From: an uncultured Clostridia bacterium
GTDB taxonomy: Bacteria; Bacillota; Clostridia; Lachnospirales; Anaerotignaceae
NCBI GenBank assembly: GCA_937901125.1
Contig: CALCGT010000058.1
Coordinates: 56,551-120,550 of the forward strand
Direction of reading: 5' to 3'
DNA length: 64,000 nt
This document shows, one piece after another, positions 1 through 8,506 of this stretch (its first letter is position 1; each line of letters starts with the position of its first letter). The notes under the pieces are model-generated. The model worked only from the letters and a program-made list of their open reading frames with translations, was not told the DNA's origin and searched no databases. A program made the translations under genes and the position numbers.

Positions 1-2
1 CT

Positions 3-2906
3 ATGCTCAAAAACCTGCAGGATGCCTTGCAGTTGTCTTATGCTGACTGGCGTTTGGCGTATCTTGCTATCGATTTTGCCCGTTTGCCCGCCTACCGTGG
101 GGAGGAAAAGGAACGGGCAGAGCGCATCAAAGCCCTGCGCAACGAAGCCAAGGATGCAGTCAAAAAACTGGGGGAGGTCTATTTTGCCTACAGTTCCGAA
201 TTTCAGGCAGAGCTGGTGCGAAAGCTATACCCCATCGCCAAGGGGCTTTTCGATCTGACGAAGCAATTCATGGATGCCTTTGCAGCAGCCAAACGGGAAA
301 AAAATATCATCGATTTCAACGATTACGAGCATTTTGCCCTGAAAGTCCTCCTGAACGAGGATGGGACGCCCACAGCGGCAGCAGCAGAACTGCGCCAGAG
401 GTATGATGAAATCATGATTGACGAATATCAGGACAGTAATATTGTGCAGGAACTGGTGCTGGCGGCAGTTTCTGGGGAATCCATCGGGCAGAACAACCGA
501 TTTATGGTAGGGGATGTGAAGCAGAGCATCTATCGTTTCCGTCAGGCCATGCCGGAACTGTTCAATGCAAAATATCAGCGATACCCCACCACCATTGGAC
601 AGAAGGAACGGAAGATCATCCTTTCCAGAAATTTCCGGAGCAGAAAAAATATACTGGATGGGGTAAATTTCATTTTCCGCCAGATCATGCAGCAGGACTT
701 GGGGGATATCTCCTATGATGCGGAAGCGGCTCTCTATGAAGGTGCGCCTTTTCTGCCCTGCGAAGGTCTCCATGGTGGTGCCAATGAAATTCTGCTGATT
801 GAAACAGCGGAGCAGGAGGATTCCGAACTGTCGGAAGAATTACAGGAACTGGACAGACGACAGGTGGAAGCCACAGCCATTGCCGCCCGTATTCGGGAAT
901 TGATGGACAGTGGGTATCAGGTTTTGGATAAGAAAACAGGGAAATACCGCCCCCTGCGCTATGGGGATATCGCCATTTTACTGCGTTCCATGAAAAGCTG
1001 GGGTAGTGTATTGGATGATGTGTTCGGCAGAGAAGGGATGCCCTATTATGCGGAGACGGCCGAAGGATATTTCGATGTGCCGGAGGTGGAGACTATGCTC
1101 CATATCCTGCGCCTGATTGATAACCCCCGACAGGATATCCCTCTCCTTTCCATCCTCCATTCTCCCATCTATGGGCTCAGTGCTGATGAACTGATGCAGG
1201 TGCGCCTGGGGGGCGATAAGGGTGCCTATTATGACTGTATGCACTTCTATTTGCAGGAGGGAGAAAATGAAGAACTGCGGGGCAAACTGTCTGCCTTTTT
1301 TGGGGATTTGGAAAGCTGGAGAAATCAGCTGCGGGATTTATCTCTCCATGAACTTTTGCGTCTGCTCTACAGAGAAACGGGCTATTATGATTACTTGGGC
1401 ATGACGGCAGGGGGTACCCTGAGGCAGGCGAACCTACAGCTGCTTCTGGAAAAGGCGGAGCAGTATGAAAAGGGCAGCCATAAGGGCTTGTTCTATTTCA
1501 TCCGTTATGTGGAAGATATGAAAACGGCAGAGGCGGAAACGGCTTCTGCAAAGCTGCTCACGGAAATGGAGGATCGTATCCATGTGATGACCATCCATAA
1601 GAGCAAGGGCCTGGAATTCCCCGTGGTATTCCTTTCCGATATGGGTAAGAATTTCAATGAAATGGATTCTCGAAATGCCGTTATTTTCCATCAGAAATGG
1701 GGCTGTGGCATGGATCATACGGATATTGAAAAACGGGCGGTCTATCGCACCTTGGCAAAGCGAGCATTGGCGGAAGCCACAAAAGAAGAAAATCTGGCAG
1801 AAGAGATCCGTGTGCTTTACGTTGCCCTGACCCGTGCCAAGGAAAAGCTTATCCTGACGGGGTCTGTGAAGGATTTTGAAAAGGCCTTCTTGAAATGGAA
1901 CGACATTGCCGATTGCCCCACGGAACTGCTCCCTGTTTCCCGCCTGCGGCGGGCACGAAATTATCTGGACTGGGTGATGCCTGCCATCCTGCGGCATCCT
2001 GCGGGGGCAGCGGCGGCAGAGGCTTTTATGGAAAGGGATGGTTTGGAAGAAACAAAACCCCTTCTTTTCAAAGAGGATGTTTCTTCTTGGGATATTCGGC
2101 TGTGGAGCAGGGAGGAAGCCCTGCAAGGTATCTCTCAGGAGCAAAAAACGGCGGAGGAGCAGAAAAACTATTTCGAAGGCTGGGAAAGCCCTAAGCGAAT
2201 GACAGAACAGCGGGAAACCGTATTCCGCATCCTCAGCTGGCAGTATCCCCATGGAAAGGAAACAAAGCTGCCTGCAAAGCTTTCTATTTCGGAGATCAAA
2301 CGAAAGTATCAGGAGGAAATGACGGGGGAAGTGGTGGCATCCACGCCCAAGGAGATGAAATTGCCCGATTGGGAAGAAAAGACATCAATCCATGGGGCAC
2401 AGTTGGGTACTGCTATGCATACCTTTCTGGAAGAAGCCAACCTGAGACAGGAATATGACTCAGAAAAAATCGAAGCATTGGCGGCGAAACTGGTGCGGAA
2501 GGGCAGACTGACGGAAGAGGAAGCCAAGGCGCTGCGGAGAAAGGAACTGCTGCAATTTTTCTGTTCTGGGCTGGCACAGCGGATGCGGAAAGCCAATCAC
2601 ATCGAAACAGAACGTACCTTTTCCCTGCTGATGCAGCCGAAAGAACTGTTTTTCGGAGAAGCCTACCAGGATGTGACAGACTTGATATTGGTGAATGGGA
2701 TCATCGATTGTTATTTCATCGAAAACAACGAAGTCATCCTACTTGACTACAAAAGCGACAGAGTTTATGATGAGGAGGAATTGAAAGGGCGTTACCATAT
2801 CCAGCTGAAATTGTATCGTATCGCGCTGGAGCGTGCCCTTGGTCTGCCGGTGAAGGAGACATATCTTTATTCCTTTGCCATGGGCAGGGCGATTTTGTTG
2901 GACTAA
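3..2906 (+). CDS. addA: ATP-dependent helicase/nuclease subunit A, 5' end beyond window
   Basis: AddA is the helicase-nuclease subunit of AddAB, the Gram-positive counterpart of RecBCD, which resects double-strand breaks for RecA. The frame is open at the window edge. 967 residues are present against about 1,200 for the family, so the N-terminal part with Walker A lies upstream. UvrD-type helicase motifs appear in order: MIDEYQDSN (about residue 138), GDVKQSIYRFR, RNFRS, MTIHKSKGLEF (about 529) and VALTRAKEKL (about 605). The RecB-type nuclease motif LLDYKSD lies near residue 915. addB is expected upstream. The stop lies 13 bases before the next gene, so the two are probably co-transcribed. 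Confidence 0.95.
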   Translation: MLKNLQDALQLSYADWRLAYLAIDFARLPAYRGEEKERAERIKALRNEAKDAVKKLGEVYFAYSSEFQAELVRKLYPIAKGLFDLTKQFMDAFAAAKREKNIIDFNDYEHFALKVLLNEDGTPTAAAAELRQRYDEIMIDEYQDSNIVQELVLAAVSGESIGQNNRFMVGDVKQSIYRFRQAMPELFNAKYQRYPTTIGQKERKIILSRNFRSRKNILDGVNFIFRQIMQQDLGDISYDAEAALYEGAPFLPCEGLHGGANEILLIETAEQEDSELSEELQELDRRQVEATAIAARIRELMDSGYQVLDKKTGKYRPLRYGDIAILLRSMKSWGSVLDDVFGREGMPYYAETAEGYFDVPEVETMLHILRLIDNPRQDIPLLSILHSPIYGLSADELMQVRLGGDKGAYYDCMHFYLQEGENEELRGKLSAFFGDLESWRNQLRDLSLHELLRLLYRETGYYDYLGMTAGGTLRQANLQLLLEKAEQYEKGSHKGLFYFIRYVEDMKTAEAETASAKLLTEMEDRIHVMTIHKSKGLEFPVVFLSDMGKNFNEMDSRNAVIFHQKWGCGMDHTDIEKRAVYRTLAKRALAEATKEENLAEEIRVLYVALTRAKEKLILTGSVKDFEKAFLKWNDIADCPTELLPVSRLRRARNYLDWVMPAILRHPAGAAAAEAFMERDGLEETKPLLFKEDVSSWDIRLWSREEALQGISQEQKTAEEQKNYFEGWESPKRMTEQRETVFRILSWQYPHGKETKLPAKLSISEIKRKYQEEMTGEVVASTPKEMKLPDWEEKTSIHGAQLGTAMHTFLEEANLRQEYDSEKIEALAAKLVRKGRLTEEEAKALRRKELLQFFCSGLAQRMRKANHIETERTFSLLMQPKELFFGEAYQDVTDLILVNGIIDCYFIENNEVILLDYKSDRVYDEEELKGRYHIQLKLYRIALERALGLPVKETYLYSFAMGRAILLD

Positions 2907-2919
2907 GAGGTGAGAAAAG

Positions 2920-3792
2920 ATGTCATATATTTTGGTGCTGATCGCAGGGATCAGTTGGGGACTCATCGGCATATTTACAAAAGCCATCGATGCTTTGGGC
3001 TTTACAGAAATGCAAATGTTGTTTGTCAAAGGGGTATTGGCCACGGCATTGCTGTTTTGCATTACCTTTTTTAAAGACAGAAACCAGCTGAAGCTGAAAA
3101 ATTGGAAGGATCTCCGCTATTTTATCGGTACAGGCATCTGCAGCTTCACTTTTTTCAGCTGGGCCTATATGAAAGCCATCAATCTGACAAGCTTAGGGGT
3201 TGCGGCGGTGTTGCTTTACACTGCCCCCACCTTCGTGATGCTGTTTTCCATCCTGCTGTTCCATGAAAAGATGACGAAGATCAAAGGCGTTGTGCTGGGG
3301 ATGACCTTCCTTGGTTGTGTGCTGGTGACGGGGCTTCTGGAAGGGAGCAGCACCTTCACTTGGCAGGGAATCCTCATTGGTCTGGGCTCTGGTATCGGCT
3401 ATGCCATGTACAGCATTTTCGGTACCTATGCCATCAAAGCTGGCTATGGCTCTTTGAGCATTTCCTTCTACACCTTTCTGATGGCAACGATCTTCATGGT
3501 TTTCTGCGTGGAACCTGTGACGGTTTTGCAGCAGATCACCACCATGGGGCAGTGGCCTCTGGCGATCTCCTTTGCCTTGCTGACTACAGTGGTACCCTAT
3601 CTTTGCTATACGAAGGGACTCAGCGGTCTGCCTGCCAGTCAGGCTTCCGTCACAGCCACCATCGAACCTGTGGTGGCAGCGATTTTGGGCATTGTGGTGT
3701 TCCGCGAAAGTGTCTCTTTTCTGAAGATCGCAGGCATCATTCTGGTGCTTTCTTCTGTGGTCGTGATGAATAAACAGGGAGCAAAAAACTGA
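2920..3792 (+). CDS. EamA/DMT-family membrane transporter
   Basis: A 290-residue, strongly hydrophobic protein with about ten predicted membrane segments in two halves, the duplicated EamA arrangement of drug/metabolite exporters. The N-terminus (ISWGLIGIFTKAI) and the C-terminal ATIEPVVAAILGIVVF segment are typical of the family. The substrate cannot be told from sequence. The start is preceded by a GAGGTGAG ribosome binding site at 2907-2915. It follows addA closely and ends at a strong terminator, so it is likely the last gene of that transcript. Confidence 0.88.
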   Translation: MSYILVLIAGISWGLIGIFTKAIDALGFTEMQMLFVKGVLATALLFCITFFKDRNQLKLKNWKDLRYFIGTGICSFTFFSWAYMKAINLTSLGVAAVLLYTAPTFVMLFSILLFHEKMTKIKGVVLGMTFLGCVLVTGLLEGSSTFTWQGILIGLGSGIGYAMYSIFGTYAIKAGYGSLSISFYTFLMATIFMVFCVEPVTVLQQITTMGQWPLAISFALLTTVVPYLCYTKGLSGLPASQASVTATIEPVVAAILGIVVFRESVSFLKIAGIILVLSSVVVMNKQGAKN

Positions 3793-3795
3793 AAA

Positions 3796-3831
3796 AAGCC
3801 CTGTATCCAAGGGATACGGGGCTTGATTTTT
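3796..3831 (+). terminator. Rho-independent terminator after the DMT transporter
   Basis: A 13-bp stem with one G-T pair (AAGCCCTGTATCC, three-base loop, GGATACGGGGCTT) is followed by a short T run. It begins just after the transporter stop codon. Confidence 0.85.
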
Positions 3832-3835
3832 GCAT

Positions 3836-3868
3836 AAAAAAAGTGAGTTGGATAACTCACTTTTTTTT
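3836..3868 (-). terminator. Bidirectional terminator after the ferredoxin gene
   Basis: AAAAAAAGTGAGTT and its complement flank a four-base loop GGAT. Read on the minus strand the stem ends in a T run and lies about 10 bases past the ferredoxin stop. Confidence 0.88.
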
Positions 3869-3877
3869 AAGTAAGAA

Positions 3878-4048
3878 TTATTCAGCTTTGATAGCGCCTG
3901 TAGGGCAGTTACCTGCGCAAGAACCACAGTCGATACATTCAGCAGCGTTGATAACGTATACGCCACCGTCTTCTTTGATGCAGCCTGTAGGGCAGCCGCC
4001 TGCGCAAGCGCCACAACCGATGCATTCGGGACCGATTTTATGAGCCAT
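3878..4048 (-). CDS. 2[4Fe-4S] ferredoxin
   Basis: A 56-residue clostridial-type bacterial ferredoxin, a small cytoplasmic electron carrier. Two cluster-binding motifs are seen: CIGCGACAGGCPTGC near the N-terminus and CIDCGSCAGNCPTGA near the C-terminus, each the CxxCxxC...CP pattern. It starts MAHKIGPECI and ends GAIKAE. A GGAGGTG ribosome binding site lies 6-12 bases upstream of the ATG. It stands alone between two terminator/promoter regions, so it is probably monocistronic. Which oxidoreductases it serves cannot be told. Confidence 0.95.
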   Translation of the reverse strand: MAHKIGPECIGCGACAGGCPTGCIKEDGGVYVINAAECIDCGSCAGNCPTGAIKAE

Positions 4049-4193
4049 TGGAAACACCTCCTTCTTCTTTCTACAAGCCTATTTTATATCAGAACTATGT
4101 AATTTGCAAGGTGTATTTCTTATTTTTATGAGAAAAATACATCAAAAAAGGGGAAATCCTGTTTTTATATGTAAAAGATGTATTTTCTGCAAC

Positions 4194-4724
4194 TCACATC
4201 AATTTGTCGTTTTCCCGTTCCTGTCTTTGATATTCTTCCTTATATGCCTGATATTCTGCAGTGGAGACTCTGATCTCGTCATATTCTGCCTGAGTGATGG
4301 GGCGTACCACCCGGGCGGGGATGCCATAGGCCATATGGCCCTTAGGAATGCGCATCCCTCTTTTTACCACTGCCCCTGCGCCGATGAAGCAGTCCTTTTC
4401 GATGACAGCCCCTTCCTGTATGATGGCACCCATGCCGATGAGGACATTATCCTGGATGGTGCAGCCGTGGATGATGGCATTATGACCGATGGTCACCCCT
4501 GCGCCAACGGAAATATCGAAGCCCACTTCTACATGGAAGGTGACGTTTTCCTGCAGATTGGTCCGATCGCCGATGAAAATTTTGCCATAGCCTGCCCGCA
4601 CTACCGTACCGGGGTATATGATGACATCTTCGCCCAGTTCTACGCTGCCGATGACTTCTGCTGTGGGAAAAACGAAACAGCTTTCAGGTACTTTGGGGAT
4701 GAGGTTTTTATATTTGCGGATCAT
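4194..4724 (-). CDS. Gamma-carbonic-anhydrase-like hexapeptide-repeat protein
   Basis: A 176-residue left-handed beta-helix protein of the gamma-carbonic anhydrase/YrdA/PaaY group. Hexapeptide repeats run through the middle (for example IIYPGTVVRAGYGKIFIGD and HNAIIHGCTIQDNVLIGMGA). Metal-ligand histidines are plausible in NVTFHVE and IGHNAIIHG. Members are trimeric metal-binding proteins, many without proven carbonic anhydrase activity. The start at MIRKYKNL is chosen because AAAGGAG lies just upstream; an ATG ten codons earlier lacks such a site. Confidence 0.9.
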   Translation of the reverse strand: MIRKYKNLIPKVPESCFVFPTAEVIGSVELGEDVIIYPGTVVRAGYGKIFIGDRTNLQENVTFHVEVGFDISVGAGVTIGHNAIIHGCTIQDNVLIGMGAIIQEGAVIEKDCFIGAGAVVKRGMRIPKGHMAYGIPARVVRPITQAEYDEIRVSTAEYQAYKEEYQRQERENDKLM

Positions 4725-4801
4725 GGGGAATACTCCTTTCAAATAGAATCTCATTTATATGGTATTTTTTCCTGTTTCCATCATACAGGGAAAACAAAAT
4801 C

Positions 4802-4830
4802 TTGACAAGGGGGGGAGGATTGCATACAAT
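4802..4830 (+). promoter_or_regulatory. Promoter of the zinc-type ABC operon
   Basis: TTGACA at 4802-4807 and TACAAT at 4825-4830 are separated by exactly 17 bases, a near-consensus housekeeping promoter upstream of the metal ABC operon. Confidence 0.85.
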
Positions 4831-4835
4831 TCTAT

Positions 4836-4852
4836 TTGCAAATAAATTGCAA
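4836..4852 (+). promoter_or_regulatory. Palindromic operator, probable metal-repressor site
   Basis: TTGCAA, a five-base spacer and TTGCAA form a dyad just downstream of the -10 box, around the expected transcription start. The position suits a repressor. Because the operon encodes a zinc-type importer, a Zur- or AdcR-like repressor is the natural guess; the sequence alone does not identify it. Confidence 0.55.
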
Positions 4853-4955
4853 TTTGAAAGAGGTTCGCTGTTCCAAAGGAACAAAAGACGGCTTTCGTTT
4901 ATGAAAACAAAAGCATCCATAAGATGCCCTTTGTCATGAATATTTGGAGGAATTG

Positions 4956-5897
4956 ATGAAAGCAAGATTTATTTCTTTGCTGCTGATGCTGTCTCTGCTT
5001 GTGACAGCATGCGGCGCAGGAGGCAATACAACAGAAAAGAGCGAAAAGCTGACTGTGGTCACCAGTTTCTATCCCATTTATCTGCTGACCCGGGAAGTGG
5101 TGGAAGGAACCGAAGGGGTGGAACTGAAAAATATGGCACAGCCCCAGACCGGCTGTCTCCATGATTATGAACTGACCATTTCCGATATGAAGCTTCTGGA
5201 AGGGGCAGATATCCTCATCATCAACGGCGGCGGCATGGAAAGCTTTCTGGAGCAGGCCATGGAGCGATACCCCCATTTGCAGGTGGTGGATACTTCCGAG
5301 GGCATTGAATTGCTGGAAGAAGAGGAGCACCATCACCATGAGGGCGAAACGGAAGAGGCACACGCAGGCCACGACAATGAAGGCAATCCCCATATCTGGC
5401 TTTCCCCTGCAAGGGCGGCAGAGCAGGTGGAGCATATTTCTGCAGCCTTGTGTGAACTGGATGCAGCAGAAGCGGAGATTTTTGAAAAGAACGCGGCAAA
5501 TTTTTGTGCGGAGGCAGAAGCACTGCTGGAACAGGCGGCGGCTATTGGCATCCCTGAAGGGGAGCATACAGCTGTGTTCCACGAAGGTTTTGCCTACTTT
5601 GCGGAATTGTTCCACATGGAAAATGTATTCAGTGTTTTTGCCGACGAATATGAAATGCCCTCTGCTAAGGAACTGACAGAAGCAGCGGGTGAAGCCGAGA
5701 GACATGGCATCCGATTCTTTCTGGCAGCCGATGATACCGGCAGAATCTATGGGGAGACCTTGGCGGCGGAAGTAGACCAGCAGGTGCTTCTCCTTGACCC
5801 GCTGACGACGGCGGAGGAAGAAGATCTTTCTTATCTGGAAAGAATGCAGAAAAATATTGAAACTGTGGAAAAACATTGGAAGGAGGTCACAAAATGA
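4956..5897 (+). CDS. znuA: Metal (probably zinc) ABC transporter substrate-binding lipoprotein
   Basis: A 313-residue cluster A-I solute-binding lipoprotein. It has a lipoprotein signal peptide with lipobox LLVTAC (cysteine near residue 19), the start of the mature domain VVTSFYPIYLLTREV, a histidine/acid-rich loop EEHHHHEGETEEAHAGHD, then NPHIWLSP and FHEGFAYFAE, which hold conserved metal-ligand histidines. The His-rich loop favours zinc over manganese. The ATG at 4956 is used because GGAGG lies at 4946-4950. Its stop overlaps the ATPase start by 4 bases (ATGA), indicating translational coupling. Confidence 0.9.
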   Translation: MKARFISLLLMLSLLVTACGAGGNTTEKSEKLTVVTSFYPIYLLTREVVEGTEGVELKNMAQPQTGCLHDYELTISDMKLLEGADILIINGGGMESFLEQAMERYPHLQVVDTSEGIELLEEEEHHHHEGETEEAHAGHDNEGNPHIWLSPARAAEQVEHISAALCELDAAEAEIFEKNAANFCAEAEALLEQAAAIGIPEGEHTAVFHEGFAYFAELFHMENVFSVFADEYEMPSAKELTEAAGEAERHGIRFFLAADDTGRIYGETLAAEVDQQVLLLDPLTTAEEEDLSYLERMQKNIETVEKHWKEVTK

Positions 5898-6655
5898 GTA
5901 AAGGCATCCATAACAGCTGCGGGCTTTGCAGCATTGAAATGAAGAATATCACTGTCATCAGTGGCGAGGATACCCTATTGGAAAATGTCAACCTGACCTT
6001 CCATTGCGGTGAATTGACAGCCCTTATCGGCAAAAATGGCGCAGGGAAGACCACACTGCTCCGCACCCTTTTGGGGGAACGCAATTATAAAGGAAGCATT
6101 TCCTTTACGGATCACCACGGCACGGTGCTTCCTGTACCCCGTATCGGCTATGTGCCCCAGCATCTGGATTTTGATAAGAGCATGCCTGTTTCCGTTTCGG
6201 ATTTTATTGCGGCGGCGAAGGGGGGCAGAGCCGTCTGGTTCGGCAAGGATAAAAAAATGAAGGAAAATATCAAAAAAATGCTGGTGGAAATGGATTGTGG
6301 CTATCTGGCAGACCGCAGATTGGGGGCCCTCAGCGGCGGCGAGCTGCAAAGAGTCCTGCTGGCTCTGGCCACAGACCCTGTGCCTGATCTGCTGGTACTG
6401 GACGAGCCTGTTTCCGGTGTGGACATGGCAGGTCTGGATTTGTTTTATAAGAGAGTTGCCGAATTACGAGATAAACAGCACATGGCAGTACTTTTGGTTT
6501 CCCATGATCTGGGGCTGATCCGTCAGTATGCGGACAAGGTTGTCCTGTTGGATAAGACCGTAGTTGAGGAAGGGGAAGCCGATGCCGTTTTCGCAACGGA
6601 AGCCTTTCAGGAAGCCTTTGGCTTCCACAGCAGGGAGGTGACAGCATGGAAATGA
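5894..6655 (+). CDS. znuC: Metal (probably zinc) ABC transporter ATP-binding protein
   Basis: The 253-residue cytoplasmic ATPase of the importer. Walker A is GKNGAGKTT, the signature is LSGGELQRVLLAL, Walker B is LLVLDEP and the H-loop is LLVSHDLG. A GGAGGT ribosome binding site precedes the ATG at 5894. The N-terminus carries a short extra segment, HNSCGLCSIEM, with a CxxC motif before the ABC domain, which could bind metal. It overlaps the genes on both sides (4 and 10 bases). Confidence 0.92.
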   Translation: MSKGIHNSCGLCSIEMKNITVISGEDTLLENVNLTFHCGELTALIGKNGAGKTTLLRTLLGERNYKGSISFTDHHGTVLPVPRIGYVPQHLDFDKSMPVSVSDFIAAAKGGRAVWFGKDKKMKENIKKMLVEMDCGYLADRRLGALSGGELQRVLLALATDPVPDLLVLDEPVSGVDMAGLDLFYKRVAELRDKQHMAVLLVSHDLGLIRQYADKVVLLDKTVVEEGEADAVFATEAFQEAFGFHSREVTAWK

Positions 6656-7482
6656 TCTACGGTTTTTTGGAACTGCTGCCTTTTTCCATGTTTCAATATG
6701 ATTTCATGAAGAATGCCTTTCTAGCGGCGATTCTAATTGCGCCATTGTTTGCTCTGCTGGGCACTATGGCGGTCAATAATAAAATGGCCTTTTTCTCCGA
6801 TGCCTTGGGACATAGTGCCTTTACGGGCATTGGTTTGGGCGTATTGCTGGGGTTGGATGACCCTCTGCTGGCCATGCTGGCCTTCGGTATCTTCCTTGGC
6901 TTGGTTATCACAAAGGTAAAATCCGCCAATATGGTTTCTTCTGATACGGTCATCAGTGTTTTTTCCTCGGCTGCACTGGCTTTGGGGATTGTCATCCTTT
7001 CTGCCAGCGGGGGTTTTGCAAAATACTCTTCCTATTTAATAGGGGACATCCTGACCGTGGGACAGGGTGATCTGCTGATGATCGCTGTTGTCCTCATCCT
7101 TGCCTATATCCTGTGGGCGCTGCTGTATAATCAGTTGCTTCTCTTGAGTGTAAATCGTTCTTTGGCAGCTAGCCGTGGCGTAAAGGTCATGCTGGTGGAA
7201 AATATTTTCGTGATGATGGTGGCGGTGGCTGTTATGGTCTCTATCCGCTGGGTGGGTATCCTGATGATCAATTCTCTGCTGATTTTGCCTGCGGCAGCGG
7301 CAAGAAATATCACCGATACCACAAGAAGCTACCACTGGACGGCAACGGTATTCGGTCTGGTATCCTCCCTAGTGGGTTTGGGTATCTCCTATACCTTTGG
7401 TACTTCTGCCGGGGCAACCATGGTATTGACGGCGGCTGTGTTGTTTTTCCTGGCCTATTTGATCGGCAAAAGCCGCAAATAA
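6646..7482 (+). CDS. znuB: Metal (probably zinc) ABC transporter permease
   Basis: A 278-residue ABC-3 family permease with about eight predicted membrane helices. Family features include FFSDALGHSAFTGIGLGVLL and SIRWVGILMINSLLILPAA. It overlaps the ATPase gene by 10 bases and completes the binding protein-ATPase-permease operon. Confidence 0.92.
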   Translation: MEMIYGFLELLPFSMFQYDFMKNAFLAAILIAPLFALLGTMAVNNKMAFFSDALGHSAFTGIGLGVLLGLDDPLLAMLAFGIFLGLVITKVKSANMVSSDTVISVFSSAALALGIVILSASGGFAKYSSYLIGDILTVGQGDLLMIAVVLILAYILWALLYNQLLLLSVNRSLAASRGVKVMLVENIFVMMVAVAVMVSIRWVGILMINSLLILPAAAARNITDTTRSYHWTATVFGLVSSLVGLGISYTFGTSAGATMVLTAAVLFFLAYLIGKSRK

Positions 7483-7547
7483 AGTTGCCTTTTGTCGAAG
7501 GTTGTGCTATTCTGAACAACAGAAGAATTTTTGAGGAGGATACGGAA

Positions 7548-7799
7548 ATGCATGTAGCATATAATACAAAAGGTATCTGCGCTGTTCGTGTGGAATTTGA
7601 CGTAGAGGATGGCGTAGTGAAAAACATCAGCTTCCTGGGCGGCTGCGACGGCAACCACAAGGGCATCGCTGCGCTGGCAGAAGGAATGGCTCCTGAAGAA
7701 GCGGCAAAAAGACTGAAAGGCATCACCTGCGGCAGAAGAAACACCAGCTGCCCCGACCAGTTGGCCATTGCTTTGGAAGAATTTTTGAAGAATCAGTGA
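7548..7799 (+). CDS. TSCPD domain protein (TIGR03905-like)
   Basis: A small, 83-residue protein ending with the TSCPDQLA motif that names the TSCPD domain; it also has GGCDGN and ITCGRRN. Related domains occur at the C-terminus of some ribonucleotide reductases; the function of the stand-alone form is not established. GAGGAGGA lies just before the ATG at 7548. It follows the permease by 65 bases and could be read through from the metal operon. Confidence 0.85.
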   Translation: MHVAYNTKGICAVRVEFDVEDGVVKNISFLGGCDGNHKGIAALAEGMAPEEAAKRLKGITCGRRNTSCPDQLAIALEEFLKNQ

Positions 7800-7828
7800 A
7801 AAAATCACCTGTTTTGGGCGGAAAAACT

Positions 7829-7868
7829 GGGAAAAAGCCTGAAAACTGCGGCTTTCCAAAGATTTTTT
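7829..7868 (+). terminator. Possible terminator after the TSCPD gene
   Basis: GGAAAAAGCC can pair with GGCTTTCC, with two unpaired bases, about 30 bases after the stop, with a T run shortly downstream. The stem is imperfect. Confidence 0.45.
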
Positions 7869-7869
7869 G

Positions 7870-7898
7870 TTGACAGCAGGGGGGACTTGTGTTATTCT
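7870..7898 (+). promoter_or_regulatory. Promoter of the rpmG-secE-nusG block
   Basis: TTGACA at 7870-7875 and TATTCT at 7893-7898 are separated by 17 bases. This gives rpmG an untranslated leader of about 110 bases. Confidence 0.75.
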
Positions 7899-7904
7899 TT
7901 ATGA

Positions 7905-7950
7905 GAAGACGCAGGTCTTTTTTTTGTGTGAGAAAAGGCTTTCTCACACA
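7905..7950 (+). promoter_or_regulatory. Hairpins in the rpmG leader
   Basis: A short stem (AAGAC/GTCTT) followed by a T run and then a 10-bp stem GTGTGAGAAA/TTTCTCACAC lie just downstream of the predicted start of transcription. The first resembles a weak intrinsic terminator, so attenuation is possible but unproven. Confidence 0.35.
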
Positions 7951-8015
7951 AAGTGCTCCTTGGGAGCGAGAGTTTTGATAAAGAAAACACATCATCAGAG
8001 ACGGAGGTGAAAATC

Positions 8016-8165
8016 TTGAGAACAAGAATTACCTTGGCTTGCACAGAGTGCAAACAGAGAAACTACAGCACGACCAAAGACAAAAAAGTTATGCCTGACA
8101 GAATGGAAATCAAAAAATATTGTAAGTTCTGCAAAGCTCACACACTGCATAAAGAAACAAAATAA
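8016..8165 (+). CDS. rpmG: 50S ribosomal protein L33
   Basis: A 49-residue protein, the normal L33 length, with the zinc-binding form's two CxxC pairs: CTECKQRNY and CKFCKAHT. The start is a TTG codon at 8016 (reading MRTRITLAC), preceded by GGAGGTG at 8003-8009; a longer upstream reading would add an unrelated N-terminus. Placement before secE and nusG is the common bacterial order. Confidence 0.95.
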   Translation: MRTRITLACTECKQRNYSTTKDKKVMPDRMEIKKYCKFCKAHTLHKETK

Positions 8166-8205
8166 TCATGTGTGCGAGACATTCCGTAGTTAAGGAGTGA
8201 ACGTA

Positions 8206-8472
8206 TTGGAAGAAAAGAACATCACGAACCCAACGAACGAAGTGAAGCAAACGAAGCCAGCGCAGGCAGCAGCAAAAAAGAAAAACAATGACAAAGATAC
8301 TTTTGCCGATTATAAGGCAGAGTTCAAAAAAATCGTATGGCCTACACGCTCTGAAGTCGTGAAGCGCACAGCGGCAGTTATTGTTACATCCTTCATCATT
8401 GGCGCAATTATTTTCTGTATGGATACGGTGTTTACTGCCGGTTACAGCGCGATCATCGGTCTTTTAGGTTAA
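8206..8472 (+). CDS. secE: Preprotein translocase subunit SecE
   Basis: SecE is the small essential membrane subunit of SecYEG. The 88-residue product has a charged, Lys/Ala-rich N-terminal region, the conserved EFKKIVWPTRSEVVKRT segment, and one C-terminal membrane helix (AAVIVTSFIIGAIIFCM). The TTG at 8206 is preferred because AAGGAG at 8192-8197 is correctly spaced; a GTG at 8197 would overlap that site. It sits between rpmG and nusG. Confidence 0.93.
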   Translation: MEEKNITNPTNEVKQTKPAQAAAKKKNNDKDTFADYKAEFKKIVWPTRSEVVKRTAAVIVTSFIIGAIIFCMDTVFTAGYSAIIGLLG

Positions 8473-8506
8473 TAAGCGGAAACGAATAGAAAAAGGATGG
8501 TTTAGA

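Noticed and set aside
1434..2252. Large open frames on the strand opposite addA and many other genes
   Set aside because: They mirror real genes in other frames, lack ribosome binding sites and give compositionally odd proteins rich in Cys, His or Phe.
8166..8205. A tRNA between rpmG and secE, as in many Firmicutes
   Set aside because: Only 40 bases are present; there is no cloverleaf or CCA-like end.
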